Below, piece by piece: positions 19,096 to 29,879 of a stretch of 64,000 nt of DNA. Source of the DNA: Moesziomyces globuligerus (Eukaryota > Basidiomycota > Ustilaginomycetes > Ustilaginales > Ustilaginaceae); NCBI GenBank assembly GCA_030849465.1, contig JARVLF010000006.1, positions 186,001-250,000 on the forward strand, written 5' to 3'. The notes beneath the pieces were generated by a model, which searched no databases, was not told where the DNA came from, and was given only the letters and a program-made list of their open reading frames with translations. Position 1 is the first letter of the stretch. Every line of letters starts with the position of its first letter. Position numbers and translations under genes: made by a program.

Positions 19096-20503
19096 TCAGA
19101 AACCAGGCCAGTGCTGGTTGGCGAACTCCTGCATGTCCTCCACCAATGCATCAGGGTTGTCGCTGGGAAGAGCAGAGGGGAAACGTCAGCTTGTGCATCA
19201 GCATCGGCTGGGAGACCTCGAAGGACAGGAGGGGCGCGACTCACAGGGCAGCAAAGTGTCCGCCGAACTCGTGGCGCTTGTAGTACTGCCAGTTGAGGCG
19301 GTACATGCTGAGCCAGCTTCTGGGGCCTGCGAGGGCCTCGTATGCGAAAGCGGAGAAGCCAAAGGGCTTGTGCTTGGCGGGCTGCCAGAGACGCCAGTCT
19401 GGCTTTGCGAACATGGTGTGGGACTCCTTGTAGGGGAGGAAGGAGGTGTGGATGGTGTTGGTGAGGTGGTAGATCATGACGGTGACGAGCATTTCGTGGT
19501 CGGTGACGAGCGAGTGCGGGGCGGCGGTCTGGGTCGAGGCGTTGAAGGCGGGGCATCTCGGATCGGACCATGCCTGGTACTTTTCCATGATCCACGAGAG
19601 GATTCCCACGGGGTTGTCGTAGAGGCCGTAGCCGATGGTCGAGGGTTGCGTGCTCTGGATGCTGACGTAGCCGTTGCCGTGGGAGAGGTACTTGAGCGTA
19701 CGCTCGATGCCGAGCACCTCGTGCGGATGGTAACCGAGGAGCTTGAGGCTCTTGGGAGCAAAGCCCTTGTAGCCGACCTGCTCGATGGCGAGGGCAGGCA
19801 TGGCCCAGATGGGCGGGAGCGGGGGCGCAAAGTTGATGTGGGCGATCTTGCAGTGTGGGCTGTTGGCCAGGAAGCGCGTGACGATCGAGCCCCAGTCGCC
19901 GCCCTGGGCCATGTAGGACTTGAAGCCGAGCACCGAGGTCATGAGCGTGTCAAAGACACGTGCCGAGTCCTGCAGTGTCCAGCCCTTTTTGAGCGGCGCC
20001 GAGGAGAGGCCGTAGCCAGGCAGACTGGGCACGATGACTTGGAAGCGCGGCACGCGCGATTCGACGAGCTTGGAAGCAAAGTGGAAGCCCTCGGTGAAGC
20101 AGCCGGGCCAGCCGTGTGAGAAGATGAGCGGGATGGCAGGCGTGCCTGCCTGGTCGACGGGGACGGACGACGTGAAGTGCTGGTAGTGGATATCGAGGCC
20201 TTCGATCTGCACCTTGTAGTGCGGGAAGCGGTTGAGCTGGTCTTCGACGCTGCGCCACCACGCCTTGACGCCTTGGTCAGGCGAGCCGACGTGGCGACGA
20301 TGGTTGTCTTTGGGATTGCCGCGCTTCCAGTCTTGGACCACTTGGCGGAGCTTGGAGAGCTCGGTGCCGTACTCCCACGGCTCGAGGCCGCCTGTGATCT
20401 CAGCCTCGGGCAGCTTGGCATCGTCGAGGCTGCGCTGCAGACGGTCGAGGTCGGCCTCGGGGAACTCGATGCGGATCTGTCGAGGTTTGCCAACTTCCGC
20501 CAT
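19096..20503 (-). CDS. Epoxide hydrolase, alpha/beta-hydrolase fold, two exons
   Basis: Proposed model: exon 1 20503-19245, intron 19244-19163 (82 nt, GTGAGT...CCCAG), exon 2 19162-19096, giving 441 residues. Splicing changes FAAL-stop into FAALDNPDALVEDMQEF..., the expected family C-terminus. An EHN cap domain occupies residues 1-~105 (RQIRIEFPEADLDRLQRSL). The oxyanion HGWPG is at 130-134, the nucleophile Asp203 is in GGDWGS, and the catalytic His416 is in GGHFAAL. This fits microsomal-type or juvenile-hormone-like epoxide hydrolases, which add water to epoxides of lipids or xenobiotics. The Met at 20503 is chosen; an in-frame Met at 20593 would add 30 basic residues that might act as a targeting sequence. 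No obvious membrane anchor is present. Confidence 0.9.
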
Positions 20504-21393
20504 GATGAGAGGTCTCTTGCGTGCACCTTTTGACGGGACGGTCAACGTGTACAAGAAGGAGTGGTTGGGACGACGGTCTTCAGCACGAACCAAATACGGT
20601 TCTTTGCCATGCCAGCCAACGCACGGATGCTCGAGAGGGGCTCAGCCGTGGGCTTCTCCCCATCTCTACTGTCGCTTGACTTTGCTCTTGGTCCACCTCC
20701 ACCTGATGCGCACCCGCATCCGCACCCGCATCCGCGGCTAAGGTTACGACGGGAACCGTCGAGCTTTCAAGGTCGAGTCGAGTCGCTTAGCTTGAGCGCG
20801 GGGTATTCGGAAGATCCGCCGGAAAAAGTGTCATGCCCGATGCAGATCGGTCCGTCTATCCAAAGCGATGCAGCGCAAAGGCTTCTCTTGTTGGGCAACC
20901 TACGGGCACGTTTCATGATCGCATCGTGCTTCCGTCCAACCGAAGCAGCGGCTTTGGTCGCCAAAGAGCCGCTAAACGTGCCGCGGCCGGATCGAAAAAC
21001 AATGAGCATGTGGGGACCCTGAAACGTGCTCGACCTCGCATCGGCATCGGCATCTACTCAGTGCGAGCATCCGCACTGTGGCTGCTCGTTTTCGACTGCA
21101 CTTGCTTCACCCTGCGAGCTCCTAGCGACGACAGCCTTATCCTCGAAGGCCGAGATGGCCAGAAACGTGCGTCGAGCGAGTGGAATTCGAGCAAGGTCAG
21201 ATTGGTCTGCGCGCATGGGCCGCCGGATTGAGCTTGCGCTTCCAAACCTCGCCAGCGGCAGTCTCGCTTCCACCGCTTTGACCGATCTCGCATCCAAGTC
21301 AGGCGCTCTTCCGCTCGGCCACTCGCTCCAGGCGTGCTTTGGCGAATGGTGCGGCCGGCCCTTCCTTCGCCCTCCACTCGTGCGGTGGAGAAG
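20504..21393. other. Divergent promoter region (epoxide hydrolase / sphingomyelinase)
   Basis: About 890 bp between divergent genes. It contains a short imperfect 12-bp repeat near 20709-20734. Overlapping frames of about 130 codons on both strands have no recognisable features. Confidence 0.5.
20709..20734. repeat. Short 12-bp tandem repeat (about 2.2 copies)
   Basis: The unit CGCACCCGCATC is present twice in tandem, with a partial third copy, in the leader region between two divergent genes. Confidence 0.6.
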
Positions 21394-23718
21394 ATGTCGG
21401 ACGACATAGAAAAGCAAGCGCTCGTCTCCAACAAGCACGCTTCGCATCCATCTCCTCGATCATCCAGTCCGACCTCTACACATCCTGAGCATCGTCCGTC
21501 TTGGCTACAGCTCTTCGTCTACAGGATGAAGGTCGCTGGCTCGCTCGCCGTCCTGTTCGGCCTCGTCCGGCTCGCCGCCTCGTGGCCGACAGGCTATGCA
21601 CCCATCGCACACCGCGACGCCGCGGCCGCCAAGCGCTTCGACCAGCAGACCTCCGCATACACAGCATCGAGTGCGTTCCCCACTTCGATGTTCGCCTCGT
21701 ACTACAACTCGCCGGCGTCCATGACCGCGGAGCCTCGGCCTGTGATCACCGACGTGGCGCACAACTCGGTCTTCCCCGACATCCTCGCCAACCCCACCAT
21801 CCTGCCGCCCGGTCCGGCACCCACCGAGGCCGTCTATCCGCTCCCCACCGGCGCAGCATCGCCCGATATCGCCTCGCAGGTGCGTGACGAGCTAACGGCC
21901 ATCTTTGCGTCTTCGGCGGCCAACTGCACCAAGTGCACCGGAGCGCTCAAATCGGCGCAGAAGCTCGCCCAGCAGGCGCCGCAAGACGTGCCAGCGATGC
22001 TCGTAGAGCTGTGCAAAAAGTACAGCTACAAATCGGCAGCGGCATGCGAGAGCACGTATGCGCCCCAGGTGCTCGGCTCGGTCTATGCGCAGGTGCTGAG
22101 CTACGCCGATTTCACCTCGCCCGAAAGCACCGATGCGCAGTACATCTGCAGCATCGTCGTGGGTGCCTCGACCTCCAACTGCACGCTTCCCTCGCCACGT
22201 CATCTGGACGAAAGCTTCCTCGACGCCTGGTTCCACGGCCAGCGAACGCCGCCAGCGTCTTACAACCGCAACGTGGGCGAGCCCACCAAGGACGGACGCG
22301 ACCTGCGCGTGCTGCACATGTCGGACATCCACGTCGACCCGCGCTTCTTCGTCGGTGGCGAGGCAGCATGTACCAACGGCAGGTGCTGCCGTGCGGATGC
22401 GTACAACTCGACGCTGAGCACGGGCAAGTTCAGCCAGGGGATGCTGCCGAGCGCCAACATCTCGGAGGTCTCGAGCTACTGGGGCAACTTCAAGTGCGAC
22501 ACGCCCTGGAGCTTGGTCATGGCGAGTCTGGAGGCGGTGAGGCCGCTCAACGGAGGCGATGAGGTGGACATGACGATCCACACGGGCGATATGGTGGTGC
22601 ACGATCTGGCGCAGTACGTCTCGCAGGATCTGGTCAAGTACACGCACCAGTCGCTCTACGACAGCATCCGCAGCATGCTCGGTAAGGGTCCTGTGTTCAA
22701 TGCGATTGGAAACCACGACTCGGCACCTTCGGACTTTGCCTCGCAGGGCGCGCTGCCGGATGGAAGGTCGAACCAGCTCTCGTGGGATTGGGACAACCTC
22801 GCCCGGCTGTGGGAAGCCGAGGGGTGGTTCGACCACGACGAGGCCGAGCAGGCGCGCAAGCACTATGCCGGCTACTCGGTCACGCCGCGCAAGGGCCTGC
22901 GCATCGTAGCGATCAACACCGACTTCTGGTACAAGAACAACGTGTTCAACATGATCCATACCCACAATCCGGACTACAGCGGTAGTCTCCGCTTCCTGAC
23001 CGACGAGCTTCTGCATGCCGAGAAGCGTGGCGAACGCGTCTGGATCGTAGGCCACGTGCTGACGGGCTGGGACGGTAGCAATCCGCTGGACAACCCGACG
23101 AATCTGTTTTACCAGATCGTCGATCGATTCGCACCGCATGTCGTTGCGCACATCTTCTTCGGACACACGCACGAGGACCAGTTCAACGTCTTTTACGCCA
23201 ACAACGCCACCAGCGTCGCAGCAGACAAGGCCAAGGCGGTCTCGTTCATGGCGCCGTCGATCACGCCGGGGAACAACGTCAATCCAGCTCTCAGGATCAT
23301 GCACGTCAATGCATCCACGTACGAGGTGATGGACTACCACCAATTCTACACCCAGGTACCCACCTTCCCTCAGCTTCCTTCGACTTCTCATGGCCCAGTC
23401 TTCGAGTACCTCTACTCGGCCCGCGAGGCGTACGGCAACTTTGGAGCCTCCAACGCCAACAGCTCCCACCCAGTGGCCGGCGCCGTTTGGCCCGCAGAGG
23501 CATCCTTGAATGCAACCTTCTGGGCCAAGCTGACCGAGGAAATGCACGCCCGCCCCCAGCTCGTCCAGCAGTTCACCAACTTCCAGGGCAGGAACAGCCC
23601 GAGGAGCCCAAACTGCACCTCGCAGGCGTGCGTTCAGGCAAAGATCTGCTACATGCAGTCCGGCTCCGCCATCCTCGGTAAACAGTGCACCCAGGGCTTC
23701 GGCTCCGTCCAGTCTTGA
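21394..23718 (+). CDS. Acid sphingomyelinase-like phosphodiesterase
   Basis: A 774-residue secreted or lumenal metallophosphoesterase. The Met at 21394 (MSDDIEKQ) is preferred to the first Met at 21334. A cytosolic tail of ~45 residues is followed by a signal anchor (VAGSLAVLFGLVRLAASW, about 50-67). A saposin-B region at about 163-250 carries paired Cys (NCTKCTGAL, ELCKKYSYKSAAACES). The metallophosphoesterase domain shows the metal motifs D311-x-H313 in HMSDIHVDPR, HTGDMVVHD, GNHDSAPS, VGHVLTGWDG and FGHTHEDQF. This set and order match acid sphingomyelinase, which cleaves sphingomyelin or related lipids (in fungi perhaps inositolphosphoceramide breakdown products or other phosphodiesters). 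Cys-rich C-terminus and several N-glycosylation sites fit secretion. The exact substrate is unknown. Confidence 0.88.
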   Translation: MSDDIEKQALVSNKHASHPSPRSSSPTSTHPEHRPSWLQLFVYRMKVAGSLAVLFGLVRLAASWPTGYAPIAHRDAAAAKRFDQQTSAYTASSAFPTSMFASYYNSPASMTAEPRPVITDVAHNSVFPDILANPTILPPGPAPTEAVYPLPTGAASPDIASQVRDELTAIFASSAANCTKCTGALKSAQKLAQQAPQDVPAMLVELCKKYSYKSAAACESTYAPQVLGSVYAQVLSYADFTSPESTDAQYICSIVVGASTSNCTLPSPRHLDESFLDAWFHGQRTPPASYNRNVGEPTKDGRDLRVLHMSDIHVDPRFFVGGEAACTNGRCCRADAYNSTLSTGKFSQGMLPSANISEVSSYWGNFKCDTPWSLVMASLEAVRPLNGGDEVDMTIHTGDMVVHDLAQYVSQDLVKYTHQSLYDSIRSMLGKGPVFNAIGNHDSAPSDFASQGALPDGRSNQLSWDWDNLARLWEAEGWFDHDEAEQARKHYAGYSVTPRKGLRIVAINTDFWYKNNVFNMIHTHNPDYSGSLRFLTDELLHAEKRGERVWIVGHVLTGWDGSNPLDNPTNLFYQIVDRFAPHVVAHIFFGHTHEDQFNVFYANNATSVAADKAKAVSFMAPSITPGNNVNPALRIMHVNASTYEVMDYHQFYTQVPTFPQLPSTSHGPVFEYLYSAREAYGNFGASNANSSHPVAGAVWPAEASLNATFWAKLTEEMHARPQLVQQFTNFQGRNSPRSPNCTSQACVQAKICYMQSGSAILGKQCTQGFGSVQS

Positions 23719-23960
23719 GCCGCCTCGCACTCGCAGCGTAGACTAGACTTCACAGCCGACCTTCGTGTTCAAACCGATGTAGGTAGAGATGGATAGATTT
23801 TTCCCATGTCCGTATCCTGAATACGACGGTACAAGTACATAAAAAACGAGAGCTGTAAGAGGATATACTAGTGCGGAGATCTGAAAGAGGGGGTTTTTGG
23901 ATGTCCAGCATCGAGGAAGAGGAGTAGACCAGACTGCCTCATGTCGTCCGATGCTGGAGC

Positions 23961-26084
23961 TCACTTGCGAGCGGTGAGCTTGTCCTGCTCGACCATTGCG
24001 CGGATGTCCTTCTTGAGGATCTTGCCCGAGGCCGACTTGGGGAGGGCGTCGAGCCAGGTCAAGCCGCGGAGCTTCTTGTAGCTCGCATTGACGCGCTGGT
24101 TGACAAAGGCGAGCAGCTCGGACTCGAGCTGCTTCTTCTTGTCCGCGTCGTCGGCGACCTCGTCCTTGGTCGTGGGGCTGAGCACGACAAACGCCCAGGG
24201 GAGCTCGGTGCCCTCCTGATCCGGGACGCCGAGCACGGCACAGTCGCCAACACGCTCCTCCTTGAACATGATGGCCTCGAGCTCCGAGGGCGGCACCTGG
24301 AAGCCGTTGTACTTGATCACGTCCTTGAGGCGGTCGGTGATGGTGACGTAGCCCTCGCGGTTGACGCGCACAATGTCGCCCGTGCGCAGGAAGCGGTCGG
24401 GCGCATCGACCGAGGGGATAAAGGTCTTGGCGTTGGCCTCGTCGTTGTTGAGGTAGCCCTGCATCATCTGCGGGCCGCGCAGGCAGAGCTCGCCCTCCTC
24501 GTCAAAGCCGACCTCCTTGCCATCCAGTCCGATCACCTTGGCCTCGGTACCGGGCACGAGCTGACCGACGGTGCCCGGGTAGTGAACGAGGTCCTTGCTG
24601 TTCTGACTGCAGACGAGCGGGGACATCTCGGACATGCCGTAGCCGTCGGTCGAGGTGATGCCGAGGCGCTTCTTGACCGCCACGCGCAGCTCGGCGGGGA
24701 GCGAAGCGGCACCGGAGCTGACCTTGGTGAGCGAGCTGAGGTCGTACTTCTCGACCATGGGGTGCTTGGCGAGCGCAAGCAGGATGGGAGGCACGACAAA
24801 GCAGAATGTGACGCGGTAGTTCTGTACCGTGGCGAGGAAGACGTCGAGGGCGAAGCGCGGGAGCACGATGGTGGGCGTGCTGGTGTGGAGGCCCATAAAG
24901 CCCATGAGCAGGCCGTAGCAGTGGAAAAGAGGGAGGAGGCCGAGATGGAACTCGCCGCGGCTGAGGCGCGGCGCGAGGTGAAGGCCGCCGATCTTGTCGG
25001 TGAGCGTGTTGACCGTGTCGGCCGCCGTGTTCCAGGTCTGCTCGACGCGGGTGGTAAAGTAGCCGCGCAGGTGCTCGCGGCCGTGCTCGTACCAGTTGTC
25101 CTCGTCGATGAGCGGGTCGTTGACGCGGTCGAGCATGGTGTACGAAGCCTGAATGACGTTGGCGACCATGGCGTAGTGGGAGAGCATGACGGCCTTGGGA
25201 CCGCCGGTGGTGCCGGACGAGAAGCAGTAGACGGCGGTGGTGGTCTTGGGGTCGACTTTCACATTGTCCAGCAATGCGCGCGACTCGGGCAGCTCGTCCC
25301 TGCCGACCTTGAGAATCTTGGCGACGGAAGAGTCGTGGCTCTCTTCGAAGACGAGGATCTCGGGGACGGCAGCGAGGTGCTCGAGGCCGTCGTCACCCTT
25401 CATGGCAGCCTCGCGGGCGGCTTCCTGCGTGGCCTGGTAGGAGGCGGCTGTGGTGATGACGGCGGTGGCCTTGACCATACGAATCTGGTGGGCGATCTCG
25501 GTGGGCTTGTATGCCGGGTTGAAGAGGGCGACGCTGGCGCCGGTCATCATGATACCGAGGGCGCAGGCGAGGTAATCGTGCTGGTTCGAGGCGCTGATGC
25601 CGACGACATCGCCCCTGCCGTACTTGCGACCGGACTCGGTGGAGCCCGAGATGAGGGCGGAAGCAAAGTTGGTGGCATATTCGCGCACATCGACGAGCGA
25701 GAGGGGCTTGGCGTCGGGACGGCCCGAGACCTCGGGCTCTGCGGGGAAGAGGAGAGGTGCGTTAGCACGCTCCTTGCATGCGGGGATGTCGATGGGCTTG
25801 AAGAGGAACTGGGGGAGGGTGTAGTTGGTGGGGGCGGTGAAGTTGTGGGGCGAAGTGATGATCATGGTGTCGTCTTGTATGCAGAACTTGCGGTTGTAGT
25901 CGGTTCGGGCTGCGCGGAGCGTTCTGAGGGAAGCGGCGAGGACGGCGCCGTAGATGAGGAAGGCAGGGAGGGAGGAAGATCCACGTTCGTGTGCTGCGGA
26001 AGGGGAGATGTGAGCGGCGAAGTGGGAGAAGTAGTCGGGGAGATGTAGCTTCGAAGCGCGGAAGGAGTCGAGCATGGTGTCCAT
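23961..26084 (-). CDS. Acyl-CoA ligase, AMP-binding (4-coumarate/medium-chain fatty acid type)
   Basis: A 707-residue adenylate-forming enzyme that would activate a carboxylic acid to its CoA thioester using ATP. Motifs in order: the phosphate loop CFSSGTTGGPKAVMLSH (about 285-302), the STDGYGMSEMSPLVC A5-type motif, GYLNNDEANAKTF, FLRTGDIVRVNREGYVTITD with the conserved Asp, RLKDVIKYNGFQVPPSELE (hinge), and the catalytic Lys in PKSASGKILKKD. The first ~75 residues precede the family's normal start and include a hydrophobic stretch, LPAFLIYGAVLAASLRTL (about 39-56), possibly a membrane anchor; an alternative start is the Met in DDTMIITSP. The end is LTARK, not a peroxisomal signal. The acid cannot be specified. 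It converges with the sphingomyelinase gene with only 242 bp between. Confidence 0.88.
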   Translation of the reverse strand: MDTMLDSFRASKLHLPDYFSHFAAHISPSAAHERGSSSLPAFLIYGAVLAASLRTLRAARTDYNRKFCIQDDTMIITSPHNFTAPTNYTLPQFLFKPIDIPACKERANAPLLFPAEPEVSGRPDAKPLSLVDVREYATNFASALISGSTESGRKYGRGDVVGISASNQHDYLACALGIMMTGASVALFNPAYKPTEIAHQIRMVKATAVITTAASYQATQEAAREAAMKGDDGLEHLAAVPEILVFEESHDSSVAKILKVGRDELPESRALLDNVKVDPKTTTAVYCFSSGTTGGPKAVMLSHYAMVANVIQASYTMLDRVNDPLIDEDNWYEHGREHLRGYFTTRVEQTWNTAADTVNTLTDKIGGLHLAPRLSRGEFHLGLLPLFHCYGLLMGFMGLHTSTPTIVLPRFALDVFLATVQNYRVTFCFVVPPILLALAKHPMVEKYDLSSLTKVSSGAASLPAELRVAVKKRLGITSTDGYGMSEMSPLVCSQNSKDLVHYPGTVGQLVPGTEAKVIGLDGKEVGFDEEGELCLRGPQMMQGYLNNDEANAKTFIPSVDAPDRFLRTGDIVRVNREGYVTITDRLKDVIKYNGFQVPPSELEAIMFKEERVGDCAVLGVPDQEGTELPWAFVVLSPTTKDEVADDADKKKQLESELLAFVNQRVNASYKKLRGLTWLDALPKSASGKILKKDIRAMVEQDKLTARK

Positions 26085-28144
26085 TATATCCTCTCGCGCT
26101 GGATACAGGGAAGGCAGGGCATACAGGCAGTTCTTGCTCGCAAAGGCGGGTGCTCAGAGATCGGCGCACGAGCGGCTAGGTTGCGAAAAAGCGGAACGGC
26201 GAAGGGCGGCCTGTCAGCGTGGACGGCTTGCGGGCTGTAGGCGGCGTGGGAGCTTGTCTTGGGCAAGGAGCGGTAGGGATCAGCGAGCGGGAGGCGGAGA
26301 CGGAAGATCAGGGCGTATGCGCGAGGGGAGGGCGCAATGGACAGGCGAGGCGGAGATTCAAGTGCAGGTACGGCGTCCAGATGTGCAGGCGAGGTTTAGG
26401 ATTGGTGGGTGGAGAGACGGCGGCTTGCGGCAAAGGGATCGGATGGGAGGAATGGAGATGGAGGTTGAGGAGAGGAGGGGAGAAGACGGCGAGCGGCCGA
26501 ACCAGGTACGCGTCAGCAGCGGCGGCGCCCAGGTCTGGACCACGCGCGGAGGAGGCGAGAGCGGCACGAACTACGCAGACCAAGAGAGAGAGGCGTCGGG
26601 CAGGAATGATGGAGGCCGAGTTCGAGACAGGAGAAGCAGCAGCAGCAGCAGAGTCGGCGGTGAAGGCGTGCAGTCGTGCGTGGTCGATCGCCTGTCAAGA
26701 CGCTAATCGACAGTGCATGACCTGCTCCGCCCAGCCCTCAAAGGGGTTGGATGCGGACGCAGGTCCGTGCCAGCCCAGCCCGCCTCTGCCTCCGGCCCCC
26801 TTTGCAACTAGCTCAGCCATGCAAATGATTCGATTCGGCCCTTTCGTGTGCTGCTGGATGTGGTCTGCTGCAGTCTTTCTCAGACGCTTTCACAGAAATG
26901 CAGGCGGAGGTTTGGGAAGAGCCTGGATCGAGTCTTGTCGCAGCTGGGAGTGCGGTGCGCCTGTCCCGAGGGATGCAGTGCGCAGGTGGAGGGAAGCGCG
27001 GGCGGCGCCAGGCGAGGCGAGAGCGTCTGCAGCCTGCAGTGTCGGATGCGTTGCGACAGTGGGCCGGAGCAGCCGAAAGCGTCCGGCGCCAGAATGCCGC
27101 GCTGCAACCCTCTTTATTTTTTGACTCGAAATTGGGTGGGCACCTGTCCCAGCTCTCCCACGCTCGACAGCTGACGAGCGAACGCCTTCGAGGCACGCCC
27201 TCGCGGAATGTGAAACACGGCCACGGCCAAAGCCCAGGCTGCTTTGCCCTCCAACTCATGCCCTTCACGCTCCACGCTCAACACTCCGCACTGAGCCCCT
27301 GCCGCTCAGGGTGCGGCCTTTCAATTTCATCAGATCGACATGGCGACAGACAGATCAGCATGCCCCCGATGGCGCTTCAAACACAGCGGGGCTCGAATGC
27401 GAGCCTCGTATCACGGATGTGCGATGGTAGTCACGACCAGCCGCTTCACGCCGACCGCATGCCTTTCGAGTCGATGTTGACTTCGCGTTCAAGCCTCTAC
27501 TCCAACTCATTCCTAGCCGAGAGTGGCTGCAACCTAGACCGCCATCCTTTTCCCGGAAGCATGGCCGAAAGCGATGGTCTGCTCGGCGCGGCCACAAACA
27601 CCAGTCAGAGGCTTGGTCCATGCATTCGATGCACACCTCCAAGCCAAGCGGCGAGGCGGCGAGGCCGCGAGCGGGGCGGAAGGATATGAAACAGGTTTCA
27701 CCACCAATCACCTAGACTCGCGGCCGTCGTGCACGCGAGCTCTTGAACGCCGCCTCTCGGCGCTAAGCTGGCCCAATGCACCTCGCGCCGTGGCTTGGCT
27801 GCTGACCCTCAATTCTGGAACCTGCCCAGCCGCCACTTTTCCCTCGCCCTGCACTGCAGCCTGTCAGCCGGCATTTTCCAGATTTCGAAATTTGGGAGCC
27901 CGCCAGCCGCGCTCGCGCCCCCATCGTCCCAAAGCGGCGCCCAGCACCACCTTTGCGCGAATCCCTCGAGCCTCCGCACCACGAATGCTATCCGCTCCGA
28001 CATCCTCAAGCCCTTTCTTGGCAAACGACTAGCAAGCTTGCAATCTACATTCGTCTGCGATAATGCAATGCGATACACCAGGGTCGACCGAGTCCCGAAA
28101 CATCTTCAGGTGGGCCGCAGATAGCCTGTCCATGCTCGCCGTTT
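26085..28144. other. Long intergenic region, no recognisable gene
   Basis: About 2.06 kb between two minus-strand genes. The left half (26100-26700) is strongly G/A-rich on the plus strand, and several overlapping frames of 200-300 codons there result from lack of T rather than coding: they are Arg/Gly/Ala-rich and without motifs. The rest is mixed. It should contain the acyl-CoA ligase promoter and the hydratase 3' end, and is long enough for a non-coding RNA or an unrecognised spliced gene. Confidence 0.45.
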
Positions 28145-29553
28145 CTACTCGCCGCGGTACACGGGTTCGCGCTTCTCGGCAAAGGCCTTCAGACCTTCCA
28201 GTCGATCTTGGGTGCCCAAGATCGTCTCGTAGCACTGGCGCTCAAAGTCCAGCGCCGTTTCGGGGTCCATCTGCTCGCCCTTGTCGATCGCCAGCTTCGC
28301 AGCGCGTACCGCCAAAGGGCCTTGAAGAGGGACGAATGAAAAATAGATCGTCAGTGTTAGATCGTGCATTCAGTTTGCTGCGTGAAACCGCAAACGGACG
28401 CCAGGGTCGGAGTTGGCAAAACCACCCAATGCGCTCCTTCCGGCCACACCATATGGACACCATGGGCTGATCGCACCCCGTGCTTTCCGCAATGGGCGTG
28501 CAACGCTTGTTCGAAATACTGCACGCCCATCCTGCATCCACACCCGCTTGTCCTCCTCGCAAAGCAACACGAAAGAACGCCGAGCCTTTCAGCCCTCGGC
28601 ACACCTGCTCGTGCGCCCACCGATGCGGAGTCGTTCCTCGTCCACATGTCCGCGTTGTTTCCTTGTTCCGCTGGAATACGGGGATGCTGGTTCGCAGAGA
28701 ACCGAGTTCGTTCCGCTATTCCGCCCGCCCTCCTTATCCGGGATCCGGATTCTCCAGAGCTGTGAGGTTGCAACTTACCATTCTTTGCAAACGATCGGGC
28801 GAGCTGGGCACCCTTGTGGAACGCGGCCGTTCCATCGCCCTCCTGTGCCACAATGTCGACGAATCCGATGCGGCTGGCTTCCACCGCATCCACGAGCTTG
28901 GCGCTGAAGATGAGCTCCTTGGCTCGCGCCGGGCCCACAAGACGCGTCATACGGCTCGTGCCGCCGGCTCCGGGGATGATGCCCAGCTTGGTCTCGGTCA
29001 GGCCGAGCTTGGTTGCGGCGGGTCCGGCGATGCGCAGGTCGCATGTGAGCGCAAGCTCCAGCCCGCCGCCCATGGCCAGGCCGTCGAGGCACGCGATCGT
29101 GGGCATCGGCAGCCTCGAGACGTTGGTGAACACCTTGCGCAGGCCCAGCAGGAAGGCATCCACCTCGGGCTTCGACATTCCCTTGCGCTCCTTGAGATCT
29201 GCGCCGGCGCAAAAGGTTCCGGGCACGGAAGATCGAATCAGCAACGCGCGTGCAGTCGGGTTGGTCAGCAACGACGAGATGTGCCCGTCCATCTCGGCCA
29301 ACAGCGCACGCGAGATGGCGTTCTTCGCCGGCGCCCGATTGAGTGTCAGCACCGAGATGTGCTCATCGTACGGCGACGTGGAGCCGAGCTCGGTCTTGGC
29401 GATGGCTGACAGGGGCGTGAGCGTGGCCAGCTGCGACGGGTCGGTCGCTGTGGAGTAGCAGCGCAGCACACTCCTCGGGTAGATCGATGCGGAGCGGTGC
29501 AGCATCGTTGCAGCTACGCTTGCGTTCGTCAAAGAGGGTCGAAGGGCCAGCAT
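28145..29553 (-). CDS. AUH: Methylglutaconyl-CoA hydratase (AUH-like), mitochondrial, two exons
   Basis: Proposed model: exon 1 29553-28779, intron 28778-28321 (458 nt, GTAAGT...CAAG), exon 2 28320-28145, giving 316 residues. The join reads ARSFAKNG|PLAVRAAKLAID, as in AUH proteins, with no residues missing. Residues 1-~38 form an Arg/Ser-rich presequence (MLHRSASIYPRSVLRCYSTA). The crotonase core has NRAPAKNAIS, CAGADLKERKGM (oxyanion hole), MGGGLELALTCDLRIA and the catalytic pair region LGLTETKLGIIPGAGGTSRM. The C-terminus YETILGTQDRLEGLKAF, then EKREPVYRGE, is characteristic of AUH. It hydrates 3-methylglutaconyl-CoA to HMG-CoA in leucine catabolism. The first Met giving a presequence is at 29553. 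The intron is several times longer than others here. Confidence 0.92.
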
Positions 29554-29879
29554 TGTGTCGGTGCTCGTTGGCGCGGGTCGCAGAGCGGATGAAGGTCGAG
29601 ATGCAAGGCTGAACCTATGGTGTTGGTCTCGTCGCGTGGAAGATGCCCCCAAGCTCCAAGCGTGGATTTTTACCCCGCAACAGATGGACCGAGCCTGAGC
29701 AGTGACCGGCCCGCGCGTCCGAAAGTCCAACCGGTACGTCCGAATCCAACGACGATCGAGATCGGGCCGACCGCGTGTTTCCCGATCCACAAGGGCCAGA
29801 TGGCCGGCTCGACTCCACTTCGTTGGACCCGGAAAGACAGGGACTTCTTCTCGACAGACAACATCCGCACTACATCACG
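29554..29879. promoter_or_regulatory. Shared divergent promoter (AUH / rhodanese-like)
   Basis: Only 326 bp separate the two divergent start codons, so both promoters must lie here or overlap neighbouring transcripts. No clear TATA element was seen. Confidence 0.55.

Noticed and set aside
19010..20119. Plus-strand open frame of 369 codons
   Set aside because: Antisense to the epoxide hydrolase; low-complexity Gly/Val/Glu composition.
21892..23730. Minus-strand open frame of 612 codons
   Set aside because: It is exactly opposite the acid sphingomyelinase gene, has an Arg/Val/His-rich composition and no motif. Strong C/G preference at third positions removes antisense stops.
24582..26048. Plus-strand open frame of 488 codons
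   Set aside because: Antisense to the acyl-CoA ligase, Gly/Val/Glu-rich without motif; explained by codon bias of the ligase.
26219..27124. Plus-strand frame of 301 codons in the 26-28 kb gap
   Set aside because: Arg/Gly/Ala-rich, arises from T-poor DNA, overlaps other equally poor frames, and has no motif or splice logic.
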